64,000 bases of DNA from Candidatus Cryosericum septentrionale. GTDB lineage: Bacteria > Caldisericota > Caldisericia > Cryosericales > Cryosericaceae. The notes under the pieces are model-generated. The model did not search any database. It was not told where the DNA came from and worked only from the letters and a program-made list of their open reading frames with translations. The position numbers and the translations under genes are program-made. This document shows positions 1-8,070 of this stretch, in pieces. The stretch's first letter is position 1, and each line of letters begins with the position of its first letter. The stretch lies in NCBI RefSeq assembly GCF_003570995.1, contig NZ_QXIY01000033.1, positions 22,393 through 86,392 on the forward strand, given 5' to 3'.

Positions 1-2
1 CC

Positions 3-530
3 ATTGGCAAGGCCGGCGTGCGTCAGCACAACCCGATGTCAAACCTGGACTTCCTATCCATCCCGCTGGGCAAGTACCTGCAGATCAACGTCGATTTCGC
101 CAAGGGAGCCAAGTGGCTGCCAAAGATCTTCGGCGTCAACTACTTCCTCCAGAGCCGCCACGGCAAGTTTCTCAACGGCAAGAATGATAAGAAGGTCTGG
201 TACAAATGGATGGAGCTGCGCTGCAACGGTGACGTCAAGGCCATCAAGACCGTAACGGGCTGGATCCCGGAGTACAAAGACCTTGCCCCGCTGTTCAAGG
301 ACATCATCGGTCGCGAGTACACGCACGAGGAGTACGAGGCCGAGTTCTCACTGCGCATCCCCGAGAACCTGAGCAAGATCGACCGCGTCATTGCAAGCTG
401 GAAGAACAGCACGCACGACACGCCTGAGGTCCTGTTCACCGAGCTCGAGGCCCAGCGTGCACGTCTGCTGGAAGCACAGAAGACCTTCGGCGACGAGGTC
501 AAGCCCTCGCAATGGAGTGTCATCGCCTAG
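3..530 (+). CDS. pckG: Phosphoenolpyruvate carboxykinase (GTP), C-terminal part
   Basis: This is the 3' end of a gene entering from the left; the frame is open from base 3 and stops at 530. PEPCK interconverts oxaloacetate and PEP with GTP/GDP in the cytoplasm and links gluconeogenesis to the TCA acids. The segment has the family C-terminal pattern: FGVNYFL, then a lysine-rich NDKKVWYKW stretch, TGWIPEY, and the late FSLRIPENLSKID helix region. The nucleotide and metal sites lie upstream of the window and cannot be checked. A strong hairpin follows at 574-603, so it is probably the last gene of its transcript. Confidence 0.85.
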   Translation: MGKAGVRQHNPMSNLDFLSIPLGKYLQINVDFAKGAKWLPKIFGVNYFLQSRHGKFLNGKNDKKVWYKWMELRCNGDVKAIKTVTGWIPEYKDLAPLFKDIIGREYTHEEYEAEFSLRIPENLSKIDRVIASWKNSTHDTPEVLFTELEAQRARLLEAQKTFGDEVKPSQWSVIA

Positions 531-573
531 CCCTGTAACATCAGGTACTTTGGGGACAGGCCACACTAGTGTT

Positions 574-608
574 ACAGCGCCTCTCCATGTGGAGGGGCGC
601 TGTCGTCA
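574..608 (+). terminator. Hairpin terminator after pckG
   Basis: A 13-bp perfect stem (ACAGCGCCTCTCC / GGAGGGGCGCTGT) with loop ATGT is followed by a moderately T-rich tail. It lies 44 bases after the pckG stop. Confidence 0.75.
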
Positions 609-661
609 TTTCTGGCCGATTCCTCTTGCCTGAGGCGGACCGGCCTGTCAGCATCATCGGT

Positions 662-691
662 GTTGACCCCGGGGCGTGCTGGTGCTAGATT
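662..691 (+). promoter_or_regulatory. Sigma-70-type promoter for the methyltransferase
   Basis: TTGACC at 662-667 and TAGATT at 686-691 are separated by 18 bases. They sit just after the pckG terminator and about 30 bases before the start codon at 721. This is pattern-based only. Confidence 0.4.
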
Positions 692-720
692 GGCTCGAAG
701 CGCACTGGTGGGAGGTTCGC

Positions 721-1479
721 ATGGAGTCGTCTTACACGGCACCATTTGCACAGGCATACAACCAACGATGGACCGGGTTTGTAACGCTGGTCGGGCCGAG
801 GCTGCGGACCTTGTACGAGGAGGTCTGTCCCCGGGGCGAGCGGTCGCTGCTCGACGTCTGCTGTGGCACTGGGCAGCTGGCGCTGCAGTTCCTGCAGGCG
901 GGGTATGTCGTGACTGGTCTGGACAACTCGGAACCCATGCTAGCCCATGCGCGCATCAATTGCGCTTCGTTCGTATCCTCTGGCGAGGTCTCCCTTGTCC
1001 AGGGTGACGCGGCCGACTTCTCGCTATCCTCGCGGTTTGGGCTTGCCGTGTCGACGTTCGACGCCCTCAACCACCTGTCCGGCATCGACAGCTTGCTGTC
1101 CTGTTTCGCCTGTGTGCACCAATGTCTGCTGCCTGGAGGCTTGTTTGTGTTTGACCTCAATACGGTGATGGGACTGCGACGCTGGAACAATGTGACCGTG
1201 GAGGACGCCCTGGATGCGATGGTTATCAACCGCGGCATGTACGACGAAGGCAAGCGTCAGGGGCGCATCAAGATCTCTGGATTTGTCCGGCAGGAGTCGG
1301 GCAGCTGGCTTCGCTTCGACGAGACATTCGTGGAAAACGCGTGGTCGGTGCGAGAGGTGACCACGGCGTTGCTGGAGGTCGGGTTCAGTGCGGTCTACCA
1401 GGCGCGTGCCGCAGACCTGACCGTACCTCTTGCCGACCCGGAGTCTGAGCCCCGCGTCTTCTTCGTCGCTCGGGTGTAA
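721..1479 (+). CDS. Class I SAM-dependent methyltransferase
   Basis: A 252-residue cytoplasmic enzyme. Motif I of the Rossmann-type SAM fold is clear (LLDVCCGTGQLALQ, near residue 40), followed by the acidic residue after strand 2 (VTGLDNSEPML) and the motif around DALNHL and the LLPGGLFVFDLN strand. The start is ATG 721, because GGGAGG sits seven bases upstream; an in-frame GTG at 676 has no such site. The substrate cannot be told from sequence; the layout resembles small-molecule methyltransferases of the ubiE/Methyltransf_25 type. It is monocistronic between two hairpins. Confidence 0.8.
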   Translation: MESSYTAPFAQAYNQRWTGFVTLVGPRLRTLYEEVCPRGERSLLDVCCGTGQLALQFLQAGYVVTGLDNSEPMLAHARINCASFVSSGEVSLVQGDAADFSLSSRFGLAVSTFDALNHLSGIDSLLSCFACVHQCLLPGGLFVFDLNTVMGLRRWNNVTVEDALDAMVINRGMYDEGKRQGRIKISGFVRQESGSWLRFDETFVENAWSVREVTTALLEVGFSAVYQARAADLTVPLADPESEPRVFFVARV

Positions 1480-1520
1480 CAGAAGTGGGGTCTTTCCCCA
1501 TTGTTTCACGGCAGTAGCAG

Positions 1521-1556
1521 AACCGGCCCCGCCTTTGAACGGGGCCGGTTGTTGTT
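1521..1556. terminator. Hairpin between converging genes
   Basis: An 11-bp stem (AACCGGCCCCG / CGGGGCCGGTT, loop CCTTTGAA) lies between the methyltransferase stop and the ptsI stop. On the plus strand it is followed by TGTTGTT. It probably serves both converging genes. Confidence 0.7.
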
Positions 1557-1574
1557 CCACGAGAAAAGAGGCGG

Positions 1575-3200
1575 CTAGAGGGACAGGATGATCTGCTTGG
1601 CGCGCGGGATCTTTGCGGAGGACATGGACAGTTCGTCGATGCCCATGGCGATAAGAACAGGGATTGCCTGCGGGTCGCCTGCCAATTCCCCACAGACGCC
1701 CACCCATTTGCCATGGGCGTGTGCCGCTTCGATGGTCATGCGGATGAGTGATAGCACGGCTGGATGCAGCGGCTGGTACAGATAGTTGAGGTCGCGGTTC
1801 GTTCGATCGGCGGCAAAGGTGTACTGTGTCAGGTCGTTGGTACCGATTGAGAAGAAGTCGACTCTGTCGGCAAGACGCTCCGCATCGAGGGCCGCAGACG
1901 GGATTTCCACCATGATGCCGACCTCGAGGTCGTGGTCATACGCGATCTCTTCTGCGTCCAGTTCCTTGCGCACGCTCTGGAGCAGGAGATTGGTCTGTTC
2001 GATCTCTTCAGCGACGGCGATCATCGGGTACATGATTCGCGTCGTGCCAGCCGTGCTCGCCCGCAGAATGGCGCGCAGCTGAGTCTTGAACAGTGTTGGT
2101 CTGCGCAGGCCAAGACGGGTCGCGCGTACGCCGAGGAACGGGTTGGCCTCGGCGGGCAGGTGCAGGTATGGGATCTGTTTGTCTCCTCCGATATCAAGGG
2201 TCCGAATGATGACAGGCTTGCTGCCAAATGCAGTGAGAACAGCGCGGTACGCTTCGACCTGCTCTTCCTCGGTGGGTGGGCTGTCCCGGTCGAGGAACAG
2301 GAACTCCGTGCGATACAGGCCGACCCCGTCGGCGCCGAACCGCAGGGCCGTGGCGACGTCACCAGGGCCGCCGATGTTGGCAGAAACCTCAATACGCTTG
2401 CCGTTCCTGAGGGCCACTTCCTTATCCTTGTACTGGGTCAGGAGCTCCTGTTCTGCTGCAAGAGCGCGGGCGCGCTCTTCGAGGGTCGCACGTTCCTCGG
2501 GGGTGGGGTCCAGAACAACCGTCCCGGCGGCTCCGTCGACGCCCAGGCGTACGTGTTCATCGACGCCTGCAAGCGCCGTGCCTAGGCCGACGACGGCGGG
2601 AAGGCCGAGTGCCTGAGCAAGGATGGCCGTATGGCTTGTTGTGCTACCCTGCTCTGTCACAAAGCCCAGCACATTCTCGCGGTCGACGGATGCGGTATCC
2701 GCTGGAGCAAGGTCACGCGCAACGACGATCGCCGGGTACGGCAGGGCGCGCAGGTCGGCCTTGGGCATCCCCAACAGGGCGCGGACCACACGATCCCCGA
2801 CATCCCGGATATCCTTGGCCCGCTCACGGAAGTAGGCGTCGGCCAGGTTGTCCATTAGCTGGGCACTGTCCTCATAGGCACGGTGTACGGCTGCTGCGGT
2901 GCTGTATCCTTCTCGCGCATACCGTTCCATGGCCTGCTGCAGCGTCGGGTCGTCCAGGAACATCTCATAGGCGGAGAAGATCTCGGCTTCCTTGCTCTTG
3001 CCCTGCTCTTTCATACGTGTGTATAGCGCTTTGACCTGACGATGGACGCTCTCGTTTGCTAGACTGATCGCCTTGAGTTTCTCCTCCCCGGAGATGGAGT
3101 CGTGAGATTCGAGATCCAGGATGATGTCGTCCGGGCGGTAGATGTATACTCGACCGATGGCGATGCCTGCTGATGCAGCAATTCCTTTGAGGGTGCTCAT
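1575..3200 (-). CDS. ptsI: PTS enzyme I (PEP-protein phosphotransferase)
   Basis: Enzyme I takes phosphate from PEP and passes it to HPr, energising all PTS permeases; this window holds two permease sets. At 541 residues it is close to the usual 570. It has the N-terminal swivelling domain, the active histidine in GSTTSHTAILAQALG near residue 190, the PEP/Mg-binding TIM barrel (IIRTLDIGGDKQIPYL, then FFSIGTNDLTQYT) and the C-terminal VGVCGELAGDP cysteine loop. Its ATG overlaps the ptsH stop by four bases (ATGA), so the two are translationally coupled. Confidence 0.95.
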   Translation of the reverse strand: MSTLKGIAASAGIAIGRVYIYRPDDIILDLESHDSISGEEKLKAISLANESVHRQVKALYTRMKEQGKSKEAEIFSAYEMFLDDPTLQQAMERYAREGYSTAAAVHRAYEDSAQLMDNLADAYFRERAKDIRDVGDRVVRALLGMPKADLRALPYPAIVVARDLAPADTASVDRENVLGFVTEQGSTTSHTAILAQALGLPAVVGLGTALAGVDEHVRLGVDGAAGTVVLDPTPEERATLEERARALAAEQELLTQYKDKEVALRNGKRIEVSANIGGPGDVATALRFGADGVGLYRTEFLFLDRDSPPTEEEQVEAYRAVLTAFGSKPVIIRTLDIGGDKQIPYLHLPAEANPFLGVRATRLGLRRPTLFKTQLRAILRASTAGTTRIMYPMIAVAEEIEQTNLLLQSVRKELDAEEIAYDHDLEVGIMVEIPSAALDAERLADRVDFFSIGTNDLTQYTFAADRTNRDLNYLYQPLHPAVLSLIRMTIEAAHAHGKWVGVCGELAGDPQAIPVLIAMGIDELSMSSAKIPRAKQIILSL

Positions 3201-3466
3201 TCCTCTTCGCCGATGGTGGTTGTCAGCAGAGTCTCCAGAGCGTCGAGTGCTACAGTCTCATCAGCTCCTTCAGCCTCCACCTCGATGACAGAGTTCTTGC
3301 CAGCGCCCAAGGAAAGCACGCCGAGGATACTCTTGGCATCTACTGTACGGCCTTCACGGGTGATTCTGATCCTTGACTTGAAGTGCACCGCTGTCTGAAC
3401 GAACAACGTGGCAGGACGTGCATGCAACCCACTCTTGTTGTGAACAGTAAACGTTCGCGCTGTCAT
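3197..3466 (-). CDS. ptsH: Phosphocarrier protein HPr
   Basis: An 89-residue HPr. His15 lies in KSGLHARPA and is the phosphate carrier between enzyme I and the EIIA domains. Ser46 is present in DAKSILGVLSLGAG, the regulatory site of HPr kinase in Gram-positive-type control; no hprK is seen in the window. The start codon is preceded by GGGGAGG about 11 bases upstream. It leads the ptsH-ptsI operon. Confidence 0.95.
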   Translation of the reverse strand: MTARTFTVHNKSGLHARPATLFVQTAVHFKSRIRITREGRTVDAKSILGVLSLGAGKNSVIEVEAEGADETVALDALETLLTTTIGEEE

Positions 3467-3597
3467 AGTGCCGTCGCCTCCCCGGGCGTTCCCCGCCTTT
3501 TCCGTCGTGGTGGGGCGTCGACTGTCAGTCTACTTCGGATGTAGAAAATGTAACACAGAATCGTGAACAGCAGTGAATCGCCGCTCCTGAGCTGTCG

Positions 3598-4617
3598 TCA
3601 GTCTTGGGGTATGCCTGTGCGGGGAGCCTCTGGGGTTCGGAACGTGGTGTCCGATCCTGTCGTGAGGTTGCCATCTGGTGCGACCCGCACCAGACGCGTG
3701 TGATATAGCGTGTCTGGTTTGAGCCCCGTGACTGCAAGGTCGACATTGCATGTCACGTATCCGAGAAGTGGACCCTGCTTGTCCGTGGCGTAGTCGTAGG
3801 TTTCCGAAGCACCATATTCGAAGAACCAAAGGGCTGGCTGACCATCAGGCCTGATGACTCCCTTCAGCATTGCCGACGTCGACGTTATCGATGACGGAGC
3901 AAGCGTCGTGACAAGACTTTCGGGTTCGACTGGTTCGGGTTGAGGGTTGAGAATCGTGGCAGGGACTGAACTTCTCGTCGTCACGGCAGGCTGGGCCACA
4001 ACGGCTGTCTTTGCAGAAGTTGCAGGCTTGGGAGCCACTGCGACGGTGACCGGCGACTTGACGATGTGGTAGTACTTGACGTACGTCCAGCCGCTGAACA
4101 GCCAGCCTAGGGTTGTTTTCTTCCGGTCATACGTGTGGGCGTTGAAAAGGGGTTGGCCGTTCGACTGCTTGGCCGAGACAAATACGGCGTGACGCAGGCC
4201 CAGCCAGTTGCCGAAAATGGCGACATCGCCGGGTTGCAGGCCGGTCGGTGCACGCGAACTCGAGGACATCTTCCAGACAGTGGCTTTGAGGGTGTTCGTC
4301 AGGAAAGTGTCCAGGTTCATGCAGAGCGCAATGCAACCCCTCGTGTCGGCCGAAGAGCTTGCCCGCAGGTTGAGGCCGCCTGCAATAAGGCACTGTGAAA
4401 CAAAGTTGGCACAATCACCGAAGCCGTAGCTCTGGAACTTGGGATTGCGCTTGTTCCACCACTGGTCCGCATACTGGATGGCTTTGAGAGGGTTGTACGT
4501 CCCAGCGCTGACGCGTGGGGCAGGAGAGAGAACCACCGAGGAGGCTGTCGCTACGATGATGGCTAGAACGACGGCGATCTGCCTTCTCCAGCGTGCTTCT
4601 GCTTTTGAGTTTGTCAC
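3598..4617 (-). CDS. Secreted Amidase_6 domain protein with C-terminal Fn3-like domain
   Basis: I take GTG 4617 as the start because AAAGGAG lies nine bases upstream; the frame is open further but without signals. The 339-residue product begins with a basic stretch and one hydrophobic segment ending near VSAG, a signal peptide. The next region fits the putative amidase domain (Amidase_6, CHAP-like): YADQWWNKRNPKF, the catalytic-type Cys in GDCANFVSQCL, and the His in LGLRHAVFVSA. A Ser/Pro/Thr linker leads to a fibronectin-III-like domain (residues about 240-330, ending TLYHTRLVRVAPDG). It probably acts on peptidoglycan or another amide outside the cell. Confidence 0.7.
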   Translation of the reverse strand: MTNSKAEARWRRQIAVVLAIIVATASSVVLSPAPRVSAGTYNPLKAIQYADQWWNKRNPKFQSYGFGDCANFVSQCLIAGGLNLRASSSADTRGCIALCMNLDTFLTNTLKATVWKMSSSSRAPTGLQPGDVAIFGNWLGLRHAVFVSAKQSNGQPLFNAHTYDRKKTTLGWLFSGWTYVKYYHIVKSPVTVAVAPKPATSAKTAVVAQPAVTTRSSVPATILNPQPEPVEPESLVTTLAPSSITSTSAMLKGVIRPDGQPALWFFEYGASETYDYATDKQGPLLGYVTCNVDLAVTGLKPDTLYHTRLVRVAPDGNLTTGSDTTFRTPEAPRTGIPQD

Positions 4618-4753
4618 AGTACAACTCCTTTCTTCCCGCGTGGTCCGACTTGGGATGGCCAAATAAGGGGCACCCTTCCCTTCTGCCGAGTTCATTAAAG
4701 CCAAGCCGGTTGTCTTGTCAAGAGCGCAAGAGCGTGAGCTGCCCGTTCTGCCG

Positions 4754-6031
4754 CTAACGAAGGAGATTGCGAAGCGTGTCGACCAGGAGAAGGACGTTGA
4801 GGCCACTGACGACGACCGTCGTCGTCCACAGGAGGACGCGGTCGAGTATAGTGTTCACATACTTTCCCATCACGCGCGGGTTTGAGGTGAGCAGAATCTG
4901 CAGGATGATCGTCCACGGTAGCTGAATGGAGAGTGCTATCTGGCTGAAGATCAGGCCCTTGAACGGGTTGGTGATCACGAGCGCAATCAGCAGAGCCCCA
5001 AGCAGTGTTATCATGATGCCCAGCCTAGTGTGATTGTCCGACGGATCATAGGGTTCCCCCGACATGCCGGCAACAATACTGCCACCTGCCATGCCCGCAG
5101 TAACTGAAGATGAGAGGCCGGCCATGAGTAGTGCTCCACCGAAGACGATGGCGGCTGCCTGACCCAGCATGGGCCGCAACATGGCCTGTGCCTGTCCAAG
5201 TTCTGTGACGGTGGTTCTGCTGGCAAAAAAGGTCGCTGCGGCAAGGATGATCATGGAGCTGTTGATGGCCCAGCCGACCACCATGGAGTTCAGGGTGTCC
5301 ACGAACTCGAACCGGAGTTGCTTTTCTATGACGTCTGTACCCTTCTGGTTCAGCTGGCGGCTCTGGATGATCTCGCTGTGCAGGAAGAGGTTATGCGGCA
5401 TGACGACGGCGCCGAGGACACTCATGATGACAGGAATGGAGCCCAGGGGTATGGCGGGGGTAACCCACCCGGTCGCCACCTCTGCCCAGGGGATACGCAC
5501 GAGCGACAACTCATACAGGAAAGAAAGCCCTATCAGCGACACGAATGCGATGATGAGCTTCTCGATGCGCCGGTAGCCGTTGCTGAGAAGGAGCCAGATG
5601 ACAGCGGTCGACACGAGAATGGCGCCGATACGCAGAGGCAGCTTGAACAGCAGGTTGAGCCCGATGGCGGCTCCCATGATCTCCGCAAGGGCCGTGGAGA
5701 TGCAGGCGGCAACGGCCGAGCCCAGAACAAGGTGAGCGAACCAGGGACGTATGAACTTCGTGGCTGCCTCGGAGATGCACAGACCCGTGACAATGCCCAG
5801 GTGGGCGGCATTGTGCTGCAGGACGATAAGCATCAGTGTCGACAGTGTCACCATCCACAGGAGGCGGTACCCATAGAGCGAGCCTGCAGCGACATTCGAT
5901 GCCCAGTTGCCGGGATCGATGAAGCCCACGGTTACGAGAAAGCCGGGACCAATGTACTTCAGGAGTTCCAATGCCTGAAGACGCGGAGTATGACCGTTGA
6001 ATGATTTCTGGATCCGTGTGCGCAGATTCAT
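4754..6031 (-). CDS. mntH: NRAMP-family Mn/Fe transporter
   Basis: A 425-residue proton-coupled divalent metal importer with about 11 membrane segments. The canonical NRAMP metal-site motifs are intact: DPGN in TM1 (GFIDPGNWASN) and MPH in TM6 (GAVVMPHNLFLH). The methionine of MPH is the hallmark of Mn2+/Fe2+ selectivity and contrasts with the second NRAMP homologue at 12.4 kb, which lacks both motifs. It lies upstream of the secreted amidase on the same strand, 136 bases apart. The symbol rests on family only. Confidence 0.88.
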   Translation of the reverse strand: MNLRTRIQKSFNGHTPRLQALELLKYIGPGFLVTVGFIDPGNWASNVAAGSLYGYRLLWMVTLSTLMLIVLQHNAAHLGIVTGLCISEAATKFIRPWFAHLVLGSAVAACISTALAEIMGAAIGLNLLFKLPLRIGAILVSTAVIWLLLSNGYRRIEKLIIAFVSLIGLSFLYELSLVRIPWAEVATGWVTPAIPLGSIPVIMSVLGAVVMPHNLFLHSEIIQSRQLNQKGTDVIEKQLRFEFVDTLNSMVVGWAINSSMIILAAATFFASRTTVTELGQAQAMLRPMLGQAAAIVFGGALLMAGLSSSVTAGMAGGSIVAGMSGEPYDPSDNHTRLGIMITLLGALLIALVITNPFKGLIFSQIALSIQLPWTIILQILLTSNPRVMGKYVNTILDRVLLWTTTVVVSGLNVLLLVDTLRNLLR

Positions 6032-6107
6032 GAGCTGAGTATATGTGGCCCGGGAATGTCATCAAGCGTCTGCGGGCAGGTCTTGCCCGTTCCTCTTGAA
6101 GTTGTGG

Positions 6108-6135
6108 TTGCACCGCGCCTGACAACTCCTACAAT
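6108..6135 (+). promoter_or_regulatory. Promoter for the cas6-like gene
   Basis: TTGCAC at 6108-6113 and TACAAT at 6130-6135 have a 16-base spacer, followed by a very AT-rich stretch (AATATTATCTATAG). It lies in the divergent gap between mntH and cas6. Confidence 0.4.
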
Positions 6136-6246
6136 AATATTATCTATAGCAGGACATTCGAACGAGCACCCCAGTGGCGGGGTGCGTCATGGCCATAATG
6201 GCTCACCTTTCCGGTTGTCTGTTCTCTGAATTGAGTGGAGGTTTTC

Positions 6247-7914
6247 ATGCGTATCAGGATCGAAGTACAGAGCGCTCTCGACAAGTTCATTTTGCCTCAG
6301 GGGTACAACCCCTACGTGCAGGGGCTTGTCAATGCGTGCATCCCCGAAGACATCAAGTGGTCTGGCATCGCGACGGGCACGGAAGAGGTCCATTTCAAGC
6401 TCTTCACCTTCTCGCAGCTCTATGCGAAGTCGGTGGAGCGCATCGACATCGCCCCGCGTGAAGAAGCTGAAGCGGATGGACACGTTCACTATCAGTTGGT
6501 GATGTCCTCACCTGTCTGGTTCTACCTGTCGTCGCCCAGCCCCGAGTTCATCGAGGCGCTTTCGCCTCGCCTGGAGCAGGCCCATGACCTTCACCTCGAG
6601 CGGAACCTCGTGCAATCGGTGCGTGTCAGTGCCGCCTACCCCGTTACCATACCCGCTCACGGGTTGGTGACATGGCGCATTCGCACCATCAGCCCCATCA
6701 CCGTGTACCAGAGCGAGAGCAAGGACAGCAACTCCGCACGTTACTTTGCGCCCGACGACCCGTTATTCGCCAAGATTGTTCTGGACAATGCCGTGCGCAA
6801 GTACTACGCCTGGACACAGGAGAAGGCACCCAGCGATGGTTTCAGCATCATCTGTCTCGACCATACGCCGCATCTGGCTGTCATCTCGTTCAAGGACACG
6901 CCTGTGCGCGGCTATACAGGACGTTTCCAGTTGACTGGAGATGCCAAGCTGCTGTCGTTCCTGTACGAGTCGGGCCTGGGAGGCAAGAACTCTCATGGGT
7001 TCGGGATGTTCGACATCGCGCCTGAGGGAGAGGACGACGCTCATTGGCGTCGCAGGACAGAAGAAGATACCCATGAGGTGCGCAGGACTCCTTCGACGCC
7101 TATGGCCGCTGCCGATCAGGACAAACCGGACCGCCACGAGCGATCGAACAATCGTGGACAGGAAGGGCACGTGTGGCACGGCGAGCATCACGGTGCCGCT
7201 GGCGAGAGCAGCCCCTCGGGAAGTGCGGGATCCAAAGACGATCGGACGCATGTCAGCCGCCCGCGTCCCCAGGGTGAGCATTCAGATCGTCCGCATACCG
7301 ACCGCCCTTATTCGGACAGGCCGCACACAGAGCGTTCTGCCTCGGACCGTCCACATACAGATAGACCGTATTCAGATCGTCCGCATACCGACAGGCCCTA
7401 CTCTGACCGTCCCAGGACGGAGGGGCCGCGACTCGATGGCACGCCAGGAACGAGCCGGGGAACGGGGCGTCCAGGTACGGACAATCGAAGGTTTCAGTCT
7501 TCTCCGCGCGGTGGTACTTCTGATCGGAGAGGCCCTCGCGGCACAGAGGAACCGAATCGCAAGTTTGTAAGCCGCTATGCTCCCGACATCAAGCCGGTGA
7601 GCCACGAGAAGGCGGCTACCGGTTCCTACAGCATCTGGGATGGCAAGGCGAAGACCGAGCTGCCGCGCTTCGTCCGTCCGGACGGCACCGAGAGCACTGG
7701 CGGTCCTCGTCCGAACGAGCATCGTGGGGGACCTCGTCCTGATGCTTCTGGTCGTTCTTCAAGTGGAGACGGGCGCCCCCAGGGTGACAGACGTGGTGGG
7801 AGTTTTGGTGCTTCCAGACCAAGCGGAAGCTCTGGTTCAGTGCACCGTCCCAGCGGAGGGCACGGTGATCCGCGCGATCATAGGGGAGGCAAGGGCGGCC
7901 CCTACAACCACTAG
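6247..7914 (+). CDS. cas6: Cas6-type CRISPR endoribonuclease with long disordered C-terminal tail
   Basis: Residues 1-258 match Cas6, the RAMP-fold nuclease that cuts CRISPR repeat RNA: FTFSQLYAKSVERI, the WFYLSSPSPEFIEAL segment, and the diagnostic glycine-rich loop GLGGKNSHGFGMF near residues 242-254. The family normally ends there at 220-270 residues. This protein runs on for about 300 residues of low-complexity sequence rich in Arg, Gly, Ser, Pro, His and Asp, including four decapeptide repeats of the type SDRPHTDRPY (residues about 346-385) and RGG-like stretches at the end. ATG 6247 is preceded by GTGGAGG. No other cas gene and no array are in the window. The tail is one open frame with no stop. 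Tail function is unknown; binding RNA or forming condensates is a guess. Confidence 0.8.
   Translation: MRIRIEVQSALDKFILPQGYNPYVQGLVNACIPEDIKWSGIATGTEEVHFKLFTFSQLYAKSVERIDIAPREEAEADGHVHYQLVMSSPVWFYLSSPSPEFIEALSPRLEQAHDLHLERNLVQSVRVSAAYPVTIPAHGLVTWRIRTISPITVYQSESKDSNSARYFAPDDPLFAKIVLDNAVRKYYAWTQEKAPSDGFSIICLDHTPHLAVISFKDTPVRGYTGRFQLTGDAKLLSFLYESGLGGKNSHGFGMFDIAPEGEDDAHWRRRTEEDTHEVRRTPSTPMAAADQDKPDRHERSNNRGQEGHVWHGEHHGAAGESSPSGSAGSKDDRTHVSRPRPQGEHSDRPHTDRPYSDRPHTERSASDRPHTDRPYSDRPHTDRPYSDRPRTEGPRLDGTPGTSRGTGRPGTDNRRFQSSPRGGTSDRRGPRGTEEPNRKFVSRYAPDIKPVSHEKAATGSYSIWDGKAKTELPRFVRPDGTESTGGPRPNEHRGGPRPDASGRSSSGDGRPQGDRRGGSFGASRPSGSSGSVHRPSGGHGDPRDHRGGKGGPYNH
7282..7401 (+). repeat. Four 30-bp coding repeats in the cas6 tail
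   Basis: Four in-frame 30-base units start at 7282, 7312, 7342 and 7372. They encode variants of SDRPHTDRPY and are followed by a partial unit (SDRPRTEGP). Units 1 and 4 are nearly identical in DNA, which suggests recent duplication. Confidence 0.85.
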
Positions 7915-7939
7915 CTTCGATCGAGATTGAGCTGACCAC

Positions 7940-7968
7940 GAGAGGCGCCATACGGCGCCTCTCTTCTG
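7940..7968 (+). terminator. Rho-independent terminator after cas6
   Basis: A 10-bp perfect stem (GAGAGGCGCC / GGCGCCTCTC, loop ATAC) is followed by TTCTGT. It lies 25 bases after the cas6 stop. Confidence 0.75.
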
Positions 7969-7990
7969 TATGAGGGATCCGTGCCATTTC

Positions 7991-8018
7991 TTGTTCGTAG
8001 TACGAATAAGGGTATACT
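7991..8018 (+). promoter_or_regulatory. MATE operon promoter with embedded palindromic operator
   Basis: TTGTTC at 7991-7996 and TATACT at 8013-8018 have a 16-base spacer. A perfect inverted repeat, TTCGTA-G-TACGAA (7994-8006), overlaps the -35 box and spacer, where a dimeric repressor would block polymerase. No regulator gene is adjacent. Confidence 0.5.
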
Positions 8019-8070
8019 ACTAGACGTCTGAAGCAGGTGCGGGTTTGTGCCCCACCGTCTGGAGGAGACC

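Noticed and set aside
1024..1707. 227-codon minus-strand open frame
   Set aside because: It runs antisense to the methyltransferase and through the terminator and ptsI 3' end; it is a shadow.
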